A DNA stretch of 64,000 bases from Shinisaurus crocodilurus (Eukaryota > Chordata > Lepidosauria > Squamata > Shinisauridae): assembly GCA_021292165.1 (NCBI GenBank), contig CM037878.1:190525118-190589117 (forward strand). Reading direction: 5' to 3'. Under the pieces are notes generated by a model. That model was given only the letters and a program-made list of their open reading frames with translations, was not told the DNA's origin and ran no database searches. Position 1 is the stretch's first letter. Each line of letters starts with the position of its first letter. This document shows positions 54,432 to 64,000 of this stretch, in pieces. Made by a program: the position numbers and the translations under genes.

Positions 54432-55038
54432 TTTTATTCTAAAAAAGGTTTGTGTGCTGTGATTAGTATTTGTGTTTATGTTGGTGGTATGTGTCAGATA
54501 GTTCAGATGCTTTCGAAAAGCTTGAAAGGAATTCAAATCATAGCATTGGAAGGGAAATGAAGATCATGCATTCTTACTCCCTATCCTAAGGCAGGAATCT
54601 CATTCTTATCAAATTGGCAGCTGTTGGAAAACTGGGAGGATCTGCAAACACTATAAAGGGCAGGATTAACATTAATCAGTTGGGCTTAAATGAAAGCAAT
54701 AAAAGAGAATTCAACAAACACAAATGTATGTTACAATTTAGAAAAATAACAGCAACCCCACAATATATATAACACCCCAAAACAGATTGAAATAGGTAGG
54801 TATAGTTGTTGTCTGGGGGAAAAAAGGATCATATTATCATCATCTGGAAGATACTGGAGATTCCAGATAATAGCATTTAGAGTTGGTGGACCATCTGGAC
54901 AGTTGTGTATTACTTGGGACGCCACATATGACAATTAATACAAATAATCTGGTGAAAACAGTTAAGCTAATAAGGAATTTGGAACTCTTGTCATTTGAAG
55001 AAAAAAAAAGGAATTGTGCCTGTCTAATTTGTTTGAGA

Positions 55039-55039
55039 A

Positions 55040-55110
<71 letters not shown>
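55039..55110. repeat. (AAT)n(AAC)n microsatellite at a SINE tail
   Basis: About 14 AAT and 10 AAC units, directly at the 3' end of the inverted MIR-like SINE. Confidence 0.97.
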
Positions 55111-55111
<1 letters not shown>

Positions 55112-55326
55112 ATCCCACCATTTTGCCTCTTGCAAGGAGCTCAAGGTGGCTTACATGGTCCTCCTCCTCTCTGTTTTATCCTCACAACAACCCTGACAGG
55201 TAAGTTAGACTGAGAGACAGTGACAGGTCCAAAGTCACCCAGTGAGCTTCATGGCCAAGTGGGGACTAGAATCCAGATCTTCCAAGTCCCAGTCCAACAC
55301 TCTAACCACTACAACACACTGACTCT
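55111..55326 (-). mobile_element. MIR-like SINE
   Basis: Minus strand: GTCAGTGTGTTGTAGTGGTT, the B box GGATTCTAGTCCCC, the core CACTGGGTGACTTTGGACCT, CTAACTTACCTGTCAGGG and GCCACCTTGAGCTCCTTGCA. The tail is the compound microsatellite. Confidence 0.88.
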
Positions 55327-55433
55327 CTAGGCTGGAATAGTTTTCAAATATAAAAAAGAGACAACGGGGAGCAATAGAGAAAGAGAAAAAAAAATATGGG
55401 TTTATAGTGGAGCAAAAGCAGATGTGAAGCCTG

Positions 55434-55480
55434 ATCCAATGTGTGTTTACTCGGAAGTAAGGCCCATTGTATTCAGTTGG
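55434..55480. mobile_element. Fold-back element C, half copy
   Basis: TGATCCAATGTGTGTTTACT and CGGAAGTAAGGCCCATTGTA correspond to one arm and the centre only. Confidence 0.45.
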
Positions 55481-57179
55481 TGTCCAAAAGAATTTCATGA
55501 TAGAGTTGGGTGCATGGCTAGATGTTGGGATGCACTTCCCAATTATAGTTGAACAATCAGAGGTAACCATCTGTTTAAAGAATGCCTCAATTAGAAACAG
55601 AGCTATGGAAATCTCCAAGAAGAGACAAATTATCTGTTCTGAAAGGAGCTTGAACCTAAACTGATAAAGACAAACAGATATCCTCGGAACAAATATATTC
55701 TGGCTGATTTTAAAAAATGTCTTTCAACACAACATTAGTGGAAAGTTTCTTCATTCTTCCAATCTTCCTTTTCTATAAAGAGCTAAACATTTCATTATGG
55801 ACTTCAAAGGACACTGTCTTCTACGTGGTTGGTATTGACCTGCCATATGCAGAAAGGAGGAAGAGAGAAAAAGGATAGGAGGAAAAGAGGAAGGCGGGAA
55901 AGGAGTTAGTTTTCTAGTACTTGTATTCCCTTTCCTACAGGCATCTTTGATGTATTGCAATTTAGAGCATTGAACTACTGGATTGTGGCTCACAATCAGG
56001 TCACACCCTGTCCTAGAATGAGTTGCAGCAGCACCATTTTCTTTCTTTCTTTAAACACACACACACACACACACCAATATCAGAAGAGGAGAAAGAGAAG
56101 GGAAAGAAGAGAGAGGGAAAGATTGGTAAAAATGAAGATGTTTTGGCTTTGAAAATTAATAAAAATAAATACACTTTTTTTAAAAATTAAAAGTGGGTCC
56201 AATGTTGCAGGTTGGGATTCAATGTTGATTCTGAGTTTGACCTATATGAAGACCATTGGCTCAGAACTGTTTGAAATGTGATTAATTTCTGTGTAGGAAA
56301 ACACATGCAAGTCATGTGTGGATTGTTATGTATGTGTGATGACTGCATGTACACCTATTTTTTTTGCTATGTATGGATGTGCTGGGAAACTGTGATTGAC
56401 TGGCTTCCCAGTATGTGCATTACATGCAAGATGGGAAGCGTGTTTGGAGAACTTACCACAGAAATGCATGGCAAATGCAACTTGTGCTTCAGTCCTGTGA
56501 TAGCAAAGCAATGGATTGGGGGAACCACCTAATATGAGATGAGAGTTAGTGAGGGATCATCATCTCATCCTGCGTGCCATTTCTTTCAAGCAAGCTGTAC
56601 TTCGAATTGCTTTTTTATGTAGCATGGCTGAGTCATGGTGGTTGGAGAAAATGGAAAACACAAAGCCAAGATAATAGCGATGGATAGCCAAGGAAGACCA
56701 TATGTCTGCATGGAGTGAGGTGTAATGCTATAGGCACTCTCTCTGCTTCCCTTGACCACATCCGTGCTAAGTGTTCCTTCCTTCTACAGTAATAACATCT
56801 GCCACGCTCTGGTATTAAGTATGTGTACAGTAAACTACACATTTCCCCAATGACCTTCAGATGTTTATACTTTGGCCTTGATTCAATGCTAAGTTAAGCA
56901 CAACTACATGTGCACATGCGCACGTGCATACACGTGCGCGCACGCACACACGCACGCACACGCACACGCACACACACACACACACCAACTAGTGGTGCAT
57001 CAAAAGATGTATCCAGTTGGTTCAATAAGGCCTGGATGTTTACACCGTGTTACAGATGTAGATACTCACCTACATCAGCTGTGCATGCAAAAATTGCTTC
57101 CACACATGGATCACCATTGTTTCATCAGTCTGCTTGAGTTTCCCAGGCTGTGGTGTGCTTCACTTCATCCTGAAAATAA
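55481..57179. other. Unannotated stretch with simple repeats
   Basis: A (CA)n run at 56054-56074 and a mixed CA/CG alternating purine-pyrimidine tract at 56907-56986, which could form Z-DNA. No gene recognised. Confidence 0.45.
56907..56986. repeat. Alternating CA/CG tract
   Basis: Nearly unbroken purine-pyrimidine alternation (TGCACATGCGCACGTGCATA, then CGCACGCACACGCACACGCA). Confidence 0.95.
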
Positions 57180-57570
57180 TCACAATGAAAAACAATTAGA
57201 AAAGCATAATGAAAGAAGAAAGAAGTCTGCTCTTGACGCTGACTTGGCTTTCCAGGAACTCTTGGTGACCCGAGGGCATGGCCTGACATGAAGAGCAAAG
57301 TATGGCCCAGGAATGGAGTACAAATCAAACAAACACTCAGACGACATCTGCAAAGAGAGGGCAGCTTAAATAATAAATGCAGAGTTTGCTGCCCTCATCA
57401 ATCTTTATTCATAATCTTTATTTTTAGACAGGCAAGAAACCTAATTAAAGATGCATTTTTAAATTAAAAAGACAAAGAGCCAAAAAGTCACAGATCCATT
57501 ATCATTACTGTTTAGTGCATATTAAACAGAATGTAAATTATCCATTAGTTTTCTGTGCACTGTGGGGTGT
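57180..57570. other. Candidate conserved non-coding element
   Basis: Complex AT-rich sequence with many homeodomain-type cores (CCTAATTAAAGATGC, TCCATTATCATTACTG, TCCATTAGTTTTC), plus TCTTTATTCATAATC and GCAGCTTAAATAATAAATGC. No repeat family and no coding frame fit. The texture is that of vertebrate developmental enhancers; conservation has not been tested. Confidence 0.4.
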
Positions 57571-58176
57571 CAAAATTATATATCATGTTAATGGGTCATC
57601 ATGGTTGGCCTAGGGGCTGTGTAAGTCAGTTTCTCAGAAGTGCAATTGCTATCCAGACTCAGAGTGACTGGAAATGTTTCAAAGGACACATAGTGCAAAG
57701 TACCAACTGGAGAAATAAGCTCATGCCACTTTTAGATGCTGTCTTCAACTGATGCATGAGGTTGGCTTCAGGGATAATTCACCAAACTCTGGAAGCAGAC
57801 TGAAATGTGGATTATGCAAATATGAGCTGAATTCAGCTGCAGAGATGAAGAAGTTGTGTCTTGTGTGATGATTCCTCCAAGTACCTAGGGATGGGAAAAT
57901 AAATCTACTTCCAGTTCATGTCACCTTTACATGTGTTCACCCATAAGCTGGTTCCATCCTGTTTCCTCTTTAAAAAAGATCAGCATGAAAATTCACATTC
58001 AGATTTCAATATGTATTTTTAAAACTTATTTTCTCTCAAAATCACATTTCTAAATGTATTTTTTTTTCAGATCACACCATTTGAAATGTATTTTGATACA
58101 TTTTAAAGCTGAGAACTGCATCAGACCATTTAGAAGAGCTAAAAGTACTGGATAACTAAGTTCTGATACACTTGTT

Positions 58177-58177
<1 letters not shown>
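57571..58177. other. Unannotated stretch
   Basis: 57890-58130 begins TAGGGATGGGAAAATAAATC and may be an old family E/K element; the match is weak. Confidence 0.35.
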
Positions 58178-58213
<36 letters not shown>

Positions 58214-58237
58214 AATCATCTATCTATCCTATCTATT
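58178..58237. repeat. (TCTA)n microsatellite
   Basis: Nine or so CTAT units, then interrupted repeats. Confidence 0.95.
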
Positions 58238-58690
58238 TGACTTATAAGATGTCTTTTATGGGAAACCCTTCCAAGGCAACACACACAATTTAAAACCAAA
58301 ATGAAACAATGATTAAAAAAAACAATAAAGAACCACAAAATTAACAATTAAATCCAGATAACACCATTTACACAATGGTATCCAATAAAGTCCTGACTCA
58401 GTTATAGGCCAAGTAAATATATAAGTCTTGCTTGAAGGTCTGTAATGGATATCAATTGGAACAGAGTTTCACAAGTGGGAAGTCACTACCAAGAAAGCCG
58501 TATCCCTCATGCCTGCAAGTCTTTTGCTTTGACAGGCAGGCACACAAACAGGGCCTCCAATGTTGATTTCAGAGAGTGGGCAGGGTGGTATGGGTAAGAA
58601 GGTCTGTGACATAACCTAGACCCAAACTGTTTATGGCTTTGGTGTGGAGGCGACAATCCAGGAAGTGCAGATGATCAGATCCAGTCAGTT
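58238..58690 (-). mobile_element. LINE-like repeat, inverted
   Basis: TATAAGATGTCTTTTATGGG, ACCCTTCCAAGGCAACACAC, GAACAGAGTTTCACAAGTGG, AAACTGTTTATGGCTTTGGT and GTGGAGGCGACAATCCAGGA follow the order of a common reptile repeat also represented at 10.3 kb. The TCTA tract marks its 3' end. The class is uncertain. Confidence 0.45.
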
Positions 58691-59819
58691 CATATTGGAA
58701 TGTGCAAATATTGAATTCTTCAACTGTCCCTACATGTGCCCAAGTCCCAGTTTTAATACTGGCATTTTACTTAGGGATAACCAACTTGTATATTCCCCCT
58801 GTTCTCCAGACAGTGCTCCATGACTGGGAAAGGAATTTTGCTGCGTAACCCCCTTCTGTTGTCTCTCTAAAAAAAGTCAACCATAAAGTCTTCAAGTAGC
58901 TATCAGAGATGTACCGGTAATAGTAATATTGTTAAAAATAGTAATATTGTTTTTTAAAAATATTTGTTTCCTTCCATGGGAAACCAAGGACAAATGTTTT
59001 AGTTGTAACAACTTTTAGCACACACTTGGCTTGGCTGAAACTTGGTGGAAGTATGGGGTTGGATCCAGGATATGCCTTCCATTGATGGAAGGGCTCGGCT
59101 CACAGAAAGTGCCTCTACCCAATTTTGGGGGCTACCCTTCCCCACTACACAACAACTCACCCTATTCGGCAGGGTCCCTGGTCCCTCTGTGTAGCATTTC
59201 TGGGGGCTGGAGGGGCTGTTGTGGGGAGCAGGGGTCAGGAAAGTCTGCTTCTGCCAGTCTAGTCACACATGCCTATCTGGATCTACATGATGGAGTATAA
59301 TCCCACTTGGTAGAGTGTAAATCCACTTCATCTTATTTGTAGAAGCTGTTGCTGAAGATGAAGGCACCATCAGCTGTGAAAAGATAGTAAAAAAGTACAC
59401 ATGACTTTTTTTTTGCAGGGGGTGGGGATAATTTGATGAACCTTGTTGAGAGTGCAGATTTTGATATTGAGATGGGAAACTAGGAAAATTTTGTGCAGCC
59501 CTAGCAGCCAGTAAAACATGGCTTTTTAAAGTTGTACATACACATTGAGCAGTGTCTAGAGCACAGGTGGGCTCTCCAGGAGGCCTGTTTAGCCCTGGGG
59601 AGCCCTGCCCCCTTTAACAGCTGCATAGCTGATCAGCCATCAGCTGAGCAGCGGGGAAAAGATTGCTGTTCCTGTGCTGCTATTAGCAGCTATCGGGATC
59701 ACTGGTGAGGGCCTTAAAGCTTGACCTGCCCCCAGCGATCCCGACACAGACAAGATAGCTGTTTCTATACTGCTAACATGCACAACCAAGTTTCCTGGAT
59801 GATCAGAGATTTGAACCCA
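58691..59819. other. Unannotated stretch, possible DNA-element parts
   Basis: GGGGTTGGATCCAGGATATG at 59054 resembles the start of element G. 59560-59760 holds self-complementary GC-rich pieces (AGCTGATCAGCCATCAGCTGA). No boundaries could be fixed. Confidence 0.35.
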
Positions 59820-59881
59820 TGGCCATGCTGGCTGGAGATGATTGGAATTGTAGTCTGGAGGGCACCAGGTTGGGGAAGGCT
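59820..59881. mobile_element. Half of a fold-back hAT MITE (N1)
   Basis: GGCCATGCTGGCTGGAGATG, GGAATTGTAGTCTGGAGGGC and ACCAGGTTGGGGAAGGCTG are the right half of N1. The left half is missing. Confidence 0.75.
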
Positions 59882-60049
59882 GCTCTAGACTCTAAAATGT
59901 TGGCTGTGGCACTGGGAAGGCTGGGTTCAAATGTCTGCTTATCCAGAAAGCTCAGCTCAGCTGTGCCTCGGCTTACCTGCCAGGATGGTTATAAGGAAGA
60001 ATAAATCACAATGAGAAAACATTTGCAGGAGGATAGCACACTTCGGGAG

Positions 60050-60335
60050 TTGTCAGTTTAGGTGACTTATTAATGCGGGCTGAAAAAAGCATCCTGTGCA
60101 TAATCTGGAAATCATTCGCTGTGTTATTAGAAGGGACAGAACATTGGAATGGACAATACAAAATGTCTTTTGTTAAGACAAAGGACAGTGGCACAATTTC
60201 AGTTCCCATCGTTTGCTACTACTTCCATATTTTCTACCTCCCCGTGGGCCACTTACACTATTGTCATGAATGCATTAGGCACTGTGTATAATATCAGATG
60301 ATTTGAAGAACTCTTGAGGCAGACGTAGATTAATT
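60050..60335. other. Candidate regulatory element with SOX-like palindrome
   Basis: GTCTTTTGTTAAGACAAAGGAC at about 60165-60186 places two SOX-type ACAAAG/ACAAAA cores face to face; GGACAATAC lies just upstream. ACTTATTAATGCGGGC and AGATTAATTGGTTTCTAATG add homeodomain-type cores. Non-repeat, non-coding, GC-moderate. The function is inferred from motif density only. Confidence 0.4.
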
Positions 60336-60603
60336 GGTTTCTAATGGGAAAATGCATGTGTGGTGCACTCAGAAACTATTTTTATTGCGAGGCATTCTTC
60401 CCCTCCCATGTGGTGGATCACAACCCTGCACGCATCTGGAGATTAAGCTTTAGTGAAACTTTTGTCCTCATTGGTAAAAGAGGGGAAAAAATAATACTGC
60501 TTCCTCTTTTTGCTTTAATACAGGACAGCATTTCTGAAACACTTACTATGGTCTGTGATGGATATGCTGTTGTAATGATATTTGGATTAGGGATGAACGG
60601 ATT

Positions 60604-60617
60604 CCCCCCCCCCCCCC
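60604..60617. repeat. C homopolymer
   Basis: Fourteen C in a row, prone to sequencing length error. Confidence 0.9.
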
Positions 60618-60865
60618 ATTCCATTCCTTTATTGTTCCATGGGCTCATTCTGCCCTGTGTCCCACTCCTCCTAAATCCCGGTCTAGCTAGGAGGATTTGT
60701 GAAATTAATTCTAACTGTAACAGTAGGGTAGTACTTTCATGAGGACAAATGCAAATGTCACAAGCAAACTTTTGAGTTTCCCAGGACTCTTCTTCAGCCT
60801 GGGGAACTTGAAAGCTTGCTCACTACTTTGTGATGTTTTTGATGGCCCTAGTAAATGTATTGGGC

Positions 60866-60968
60866 TGGATCCAGATTTAGTCATTTTTAGAGCAGACCCA
60901 TTGAAACCAGTGGGGCCTCATCTCACTGATTTCAATGGGCCCACCCTAAGTATGACTAAGTATATCCC
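60866..60968. mobile_element. Fold-back element B
   Basis: GGCTGGATCCAGATTTAGTC, centre CACTGATTTCAATGGGCCCA, and TAAGTATGACTAAGTATATC as the right arm. Confidence 0.7.
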
Positions 60969-61155
60969 ACTGTTGCTTTTCCAGATTAATGGACCAACAT
61001 GCCTACCTACAATTTGCGTAAAAGTTAATTCTGAAACTGGAGCATGCACAGTTTGTCCCAGGCTTCAGTTCATTTATAGCTTTCCTCCCCTCTATGTCAC
61101 TGTGACATGCATGTGCAAACACTGCAAAAAAAAGAAGAAAAAGCAATCTTTATGT

Positions 61156-61335
61156 GATTGTACGCATAGTTTTGCATGCAGAAGGCCACAGGTTCAATCC
61201 CCTGCATCTCATGGTAGGGCTAGGAAAGAATCCTGCCTGAAGCCTTGGACAGCCACTGCCAGTCAGTGTTGACAATACTGGGCTAGATAGGCCAATGGTC
61301 TGACTCAGTATAATGCAACTTTCTATGTTCCTATA
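61156..61335 (+). mobile_element. tRNA-headed SINE with CR1-type tail
   Basis: TTTTGCATGCAGAAGGCCAC, the B box GGTTCAATCCC, CATGGTAGGGCTAGGAAAGA, CCTGCCTGAAGCCTTGGACA, GCCACTGCCAGTCAGTGTTG, then the CR1-like tail GGGCTAGATAGGCCAATGGT, CTGACTCAGTATAATGCAAC and TTTCTATGTTCCTATA. The A-box end is diverged. Confidence 0.85.
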
Positions 61336-62257
61336 TTGCTTGCTATGCAATGTAAAGCATCACACAAAAGGAACCTTGATGGAATTATATGTATATGGAC
61401 ATGTTTGTGCATCAATAAGGCAGAGAAGGGGGAAAGACACAAATGAATGGAAGGAACTGAAAGTTGAGGCAAACTGTGATGCAGTCAGAGCACTCTGTAC
61501 AAAATTTGGAAATCTAAAAAAAAGTAGAACAATGGAGGATTCCTAATTCATTGCATTCATTTTGGAAACAAGACCAGGTCATTCGGAGCTCAAACTCCAG
61601 GGAGAAGTTTGGATGAGAATAATTTCTGAAGCATTGCACATATGTATATATGATAATCTGGCTGAATTTTTAAATAGTTTATTAGCAGTTGACCCCAAAT
61701 GTATGTACCATGTTTGAGAGACCACGTATCTTCTTCAGTATCTGGGTCTTCATTGAAATAGTGCTTTGCTATGAAACTGGTGTCAGTGTCAGGTTCAACA
61801 TCTGGATACATGAAGTAATGGAATGCCCTTTCATTATATAGAGCTAGTTGCAACCAACCCCCACACATCTGGAATTAAGGGTGGAAAGCTTCCATGTAAG
61901 GACACATGAATTTCAAATGGACTTGGGTCCTGGCACATCTCATTGTACCAATTATATACCATGATTTTCTATTGTGTGAGTGTGTGTGTTTAAACCTTAA
62001 TGCTGCAGTACATCCTCATATTGTCCTTATAATAAACCAGGCAAGATGTCCTGTAGGAAAAAAAAAACTTTTATTCACATGGCATACCTAATTCCAAAGG
62101 GAAATGTTGGTGCTCAAGACCTATGCAAATGACAAACCAGCTACTGATTCATGGCTTGATCTTAAGGCTTGATACTTCCACAAATACGTATTTCAGAGCA
62201 GGCATATGACAACTCCTGAGCTAGCATGTCACCACAAAACAGCAATAAAGACACATT
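61336..62257. other. Unannotated stretch
   Basis: No gene or confident repeat recognised. Confidence 0.35.
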
Positions 62258-62491
62258 GACTAGATTCAGACAACACAATAACCCACATTTAAGGGTTGTA
62301 ACCACAAACAACCCAAGAAGAGAACCCACGGTTTGGTTTTGGGTTGTGAGATGGAGCTAGTGCTGTGAACTGTGAATTGTTCATCATGGTTTATTATCTT
62401 GGCTGGGTTCAAACAACGTGACAGCCCACAGTTCAACAACAACCCACACTCAACTCTTGACTGTGGGTTATCATGTTGTCTGAACCTAGTC
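62258..62491. mobile_element. MITE with ~35-bp inverted ends and ATT target duplication
   Basis: The left end GACTAGATTCAGACAACACA / ATAACCCACA and the right end (inverted) GACTAGGTTCAGACAACATG / ATAACCCACA are closely matched. ATT flanks both sides (62255-62257 and 62492-62494). Further AACAACCCAC-type pairs lie inside. A 3-bp duplication is compatible with the PIF/Harbinger group, though that group prefers TWA. Confidence 0.8.
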
Positions 62492-63324
62492 ATTGTAAGA
62501 AGATACACTAGTGTCAATGTTCAAGATAAAGATGGCTAGATCCAAAAATCCAGATATGTGCCCATCCGTGGTAGTGGGAAAATGCTGATCCCTAACAGAG
62601 CATTTACATTATGGCTAAAAGTACTTCTTGACCATGATAATAGCAGAACTGTACAGTCCAATTGCTCCTTACAAAGGAGGCCCCACAAGTAGCGTGCATT
62701 TGGAATGGTACGAACTCCTTCAGTAGAAACTCATTGAAATCTGATAAGACTTTTACATTCAAGCAGGCATTTGTGGGTGGCAGGAGGAGCCAGGGTTAAG
62801 TATAAGTGATCTTTTCAAGTTGTTTCATTGGATTCTAATGGGTTTTTATATTCATTTTCTTATTTTATGTTACCCTACCCCAAGGTTCTGGTTGAATTAA
62901 TCACACACACTTCAATCCAGTGACTTTTCATGGACATGTGGACTGTGATACATACACAAAGTTTCCTCATTTTCAAGAGCTTCGTCATTCATCTCAATGG
63001 AAGACGCAAGTCCCATACATATACCTTTAAGTACTGTATGCAGTTAGTTGAACTGGCTATTTCACATGTGCACTCACATGTGCACATATTGGAGCAAACA
63101 TGGGCTTTGGAACAGGACAAAAGTGTGAGGTCATGTGGTTGAACTATTTCGGGTGGGTAGAGGGGGAGCTCATGTGTGTTTCAGACCACATGTGATTATA
63201 TCTCAGGAGGACTTTATTTCTGTCCACCCATCTTCACATTGAGTGAATGAGTACAATATACAATGAGTAATATTTGTACCTATATAGTGTATGTGTACAC
63301 TAGACAATGAGTAATCGCCTCTAG
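62492..63324. other. Unannotated stretch
   Basis: No supported feature. ATGAGTAATCGCCT at 63307-63320 equals the last bases of the zinc-finger LINE but is too short to call. Confidence 0.35.
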
Positions 63325-63956
63325 AATTCTCCACCTTATTTGTGGGCAGAGAAATGGGCTGGGGGGCTGGGGGCAATGTCACTGAGTTTCTCCAGGGGGT
63401 GGAGAAATTCTTGACAGTTTCTCACAGGTAGGGTTCAGCATTGGCAGGGGTTCTAGCACAGATTCTTTTTCTTTTGGTAAGGAGTTTGGGGTTTTTTGTG
63501 CTGCCACTGCAAGTGGTAACAGCATCAACTGAGTTGGCAGGCTGGCCCCCATTTTGCATCCACCGCAAAGCAGGTGTGAGGCGGGGCAGTGTTGTGTCCG
63601 GCTCCAGGGAAGAGGTGGAGCTAGTGCTGTGCAAAATCTGTCCTCCAGTTCCATGAAAAAATTATTCCCCCATGAAAGAAGCTTCCATCGTTCTGCCTCA
63701 TTCTCAGGATGTTTTATAACTTATTTTTGTGGTGGTTTTGAGCTTACCCAATCAGTGTGAGGTGGTCAAGGGTGCTGTGTGTGTGCTTTCTTCCTATTAC
63801 ACAACTCTCCATTGCTATGCAGCCTCCCAGGCTTCCTGCGCTTCCTGGTTGGAAAAAGCCCTATGGGAGGAATTACCTCATGATGTCATCATCTGGCTTT
63901 TAATTGAAGTGTGGGAAGTTGAGGAGGTTACAGGCTGCTGGAGAGAGGAATGTACA
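63325..63956 (-). mobile_element. DNA element family H, inverted copy
   Basis: An uninterrupted partner of 12690-13556. TTATTTGTGGGCAGAGAAAT, GACAGTTTCTCACAGG, GCAAGTGGTAACAGCATCAA, CCCCATTTTGCATCCACC and GTGCTGTGCAAAATCTGTCC occur in the expected inverted order. It reads through the site that holds a 286-bp insert in the first copy. Confidence 0.72.
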
Positions 63957-63958
63957 AT

Positions 63959-64000
63959 AGATTAATAGATTCATAGATCATAGAGTTGGAAGGGGCCTAC
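63959..64000 (-). mobile_element. 5S-SINE or CR1-type tail, cut by the window edge
   Basis: ATAGATTCATAGATCATAGA and GTTGGAAGGGGCCTAC are the inverted 3' tail of the 5S/CR1 SINE; the head would lie beyond 64000. A CR1 itself could carry the same tail. Confidence 0.65.

Noticed and set aside
54190..54536. Poly-Leu and poly-Arg frames
   Set aside because: Direct translation of the (TTC)n(TGC)n microsatellite.
54962..55196. Poly-Tyr, poly-Ile and poly-Val frames
   Set aside because: Translation of the (AAT)n(AAC)n microsatellite.
63307..63320. Extra 3' end of the zinc-finger LINE
   Set aside because: Only 14 matching bases, adjoining an unrelated element; could be chance.

Overview
The window looks like non-coding DNA from a squamate reptile, probably a lizard. 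The repeat mixture points there: L1, CR1 and L2-type LINEs together, a MIR-like tRNA SINE, SINEs carrying CR1-type tails, and many short fold-back hAT-type elements whose arms read like lizard repeats (for example CCAGATGTTTTGGACTACAA and GCAATCCTATGCA). No host protein-coding exon, tRNA gene, rRNA gene, CRISPR array or bacterial-type feature could be supported. Every reading frame with recognisable protein content belongs to a retrotransposon.

Layout. 1-6.5 kb: an L1 3' end, a hAT element nested in another, a clean hAT copy with a perfect 8-bp target-site duplication (TSD), a CpG-rich TA-flanked element, an L1 inserted into an L2-like LINE, and a 5S-rRNA-headed SINE inside a DNA element. 7-16 kb: CR1, a MIR-like SINE, L2-type 3' ends, a perfect 57-bp palindrome and a second nested DNA element. 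16-23 kb: a 3.4-kb L1 with a 17-bp TSD, an apparently complete 5' end and an intact ORF1, but with the first half of ORF2 missing. It sits in a DNA element that also received a 708-bp hAT element, which in turn contains CR1. 23-31 kb: small hAT copies, a SINE cluster and fold-back elements. 32-34 kb: three levels of nested inverted repeats. 34-41 kb: an inverted CR1, a cluster of fold-back elements, a fourth 5S SINE and a SINE split by two insertions. 45.9-48 kb: a zinc-finger LINE with a twin-priming inversion, itself split by an L2 copy. 49-56 kb: two adjacent fold-back hAT elements, a second zinc-finger LINE 3' end and several microsatellites. 56-64 kb: mostly unique sequence with AT-rich blocks that look like non-coding regulatory elements, then fold-back elements and a 5S-SINE tail cut by the window edge.

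How the parts work together. The LINEs supply the replication machinery for the SINEs. CR1 copies, the 5S-headed SINE and one tRNA-headed SINE share a related 3' tail. The L2 copy at 46.2-47.0 kb and the MIR-like SINE share a GGCGG...TATAAATA-type tail. The insertions give a relative chronology. The DNA elements are mostly the oldest layer, and the L1 at 18.2-21.6 kb is among the youngest insertions because its long TSD is still perfect. Most of the unique sequence is probably intergenic or intronic; which gene it serves cannot be read from the window.
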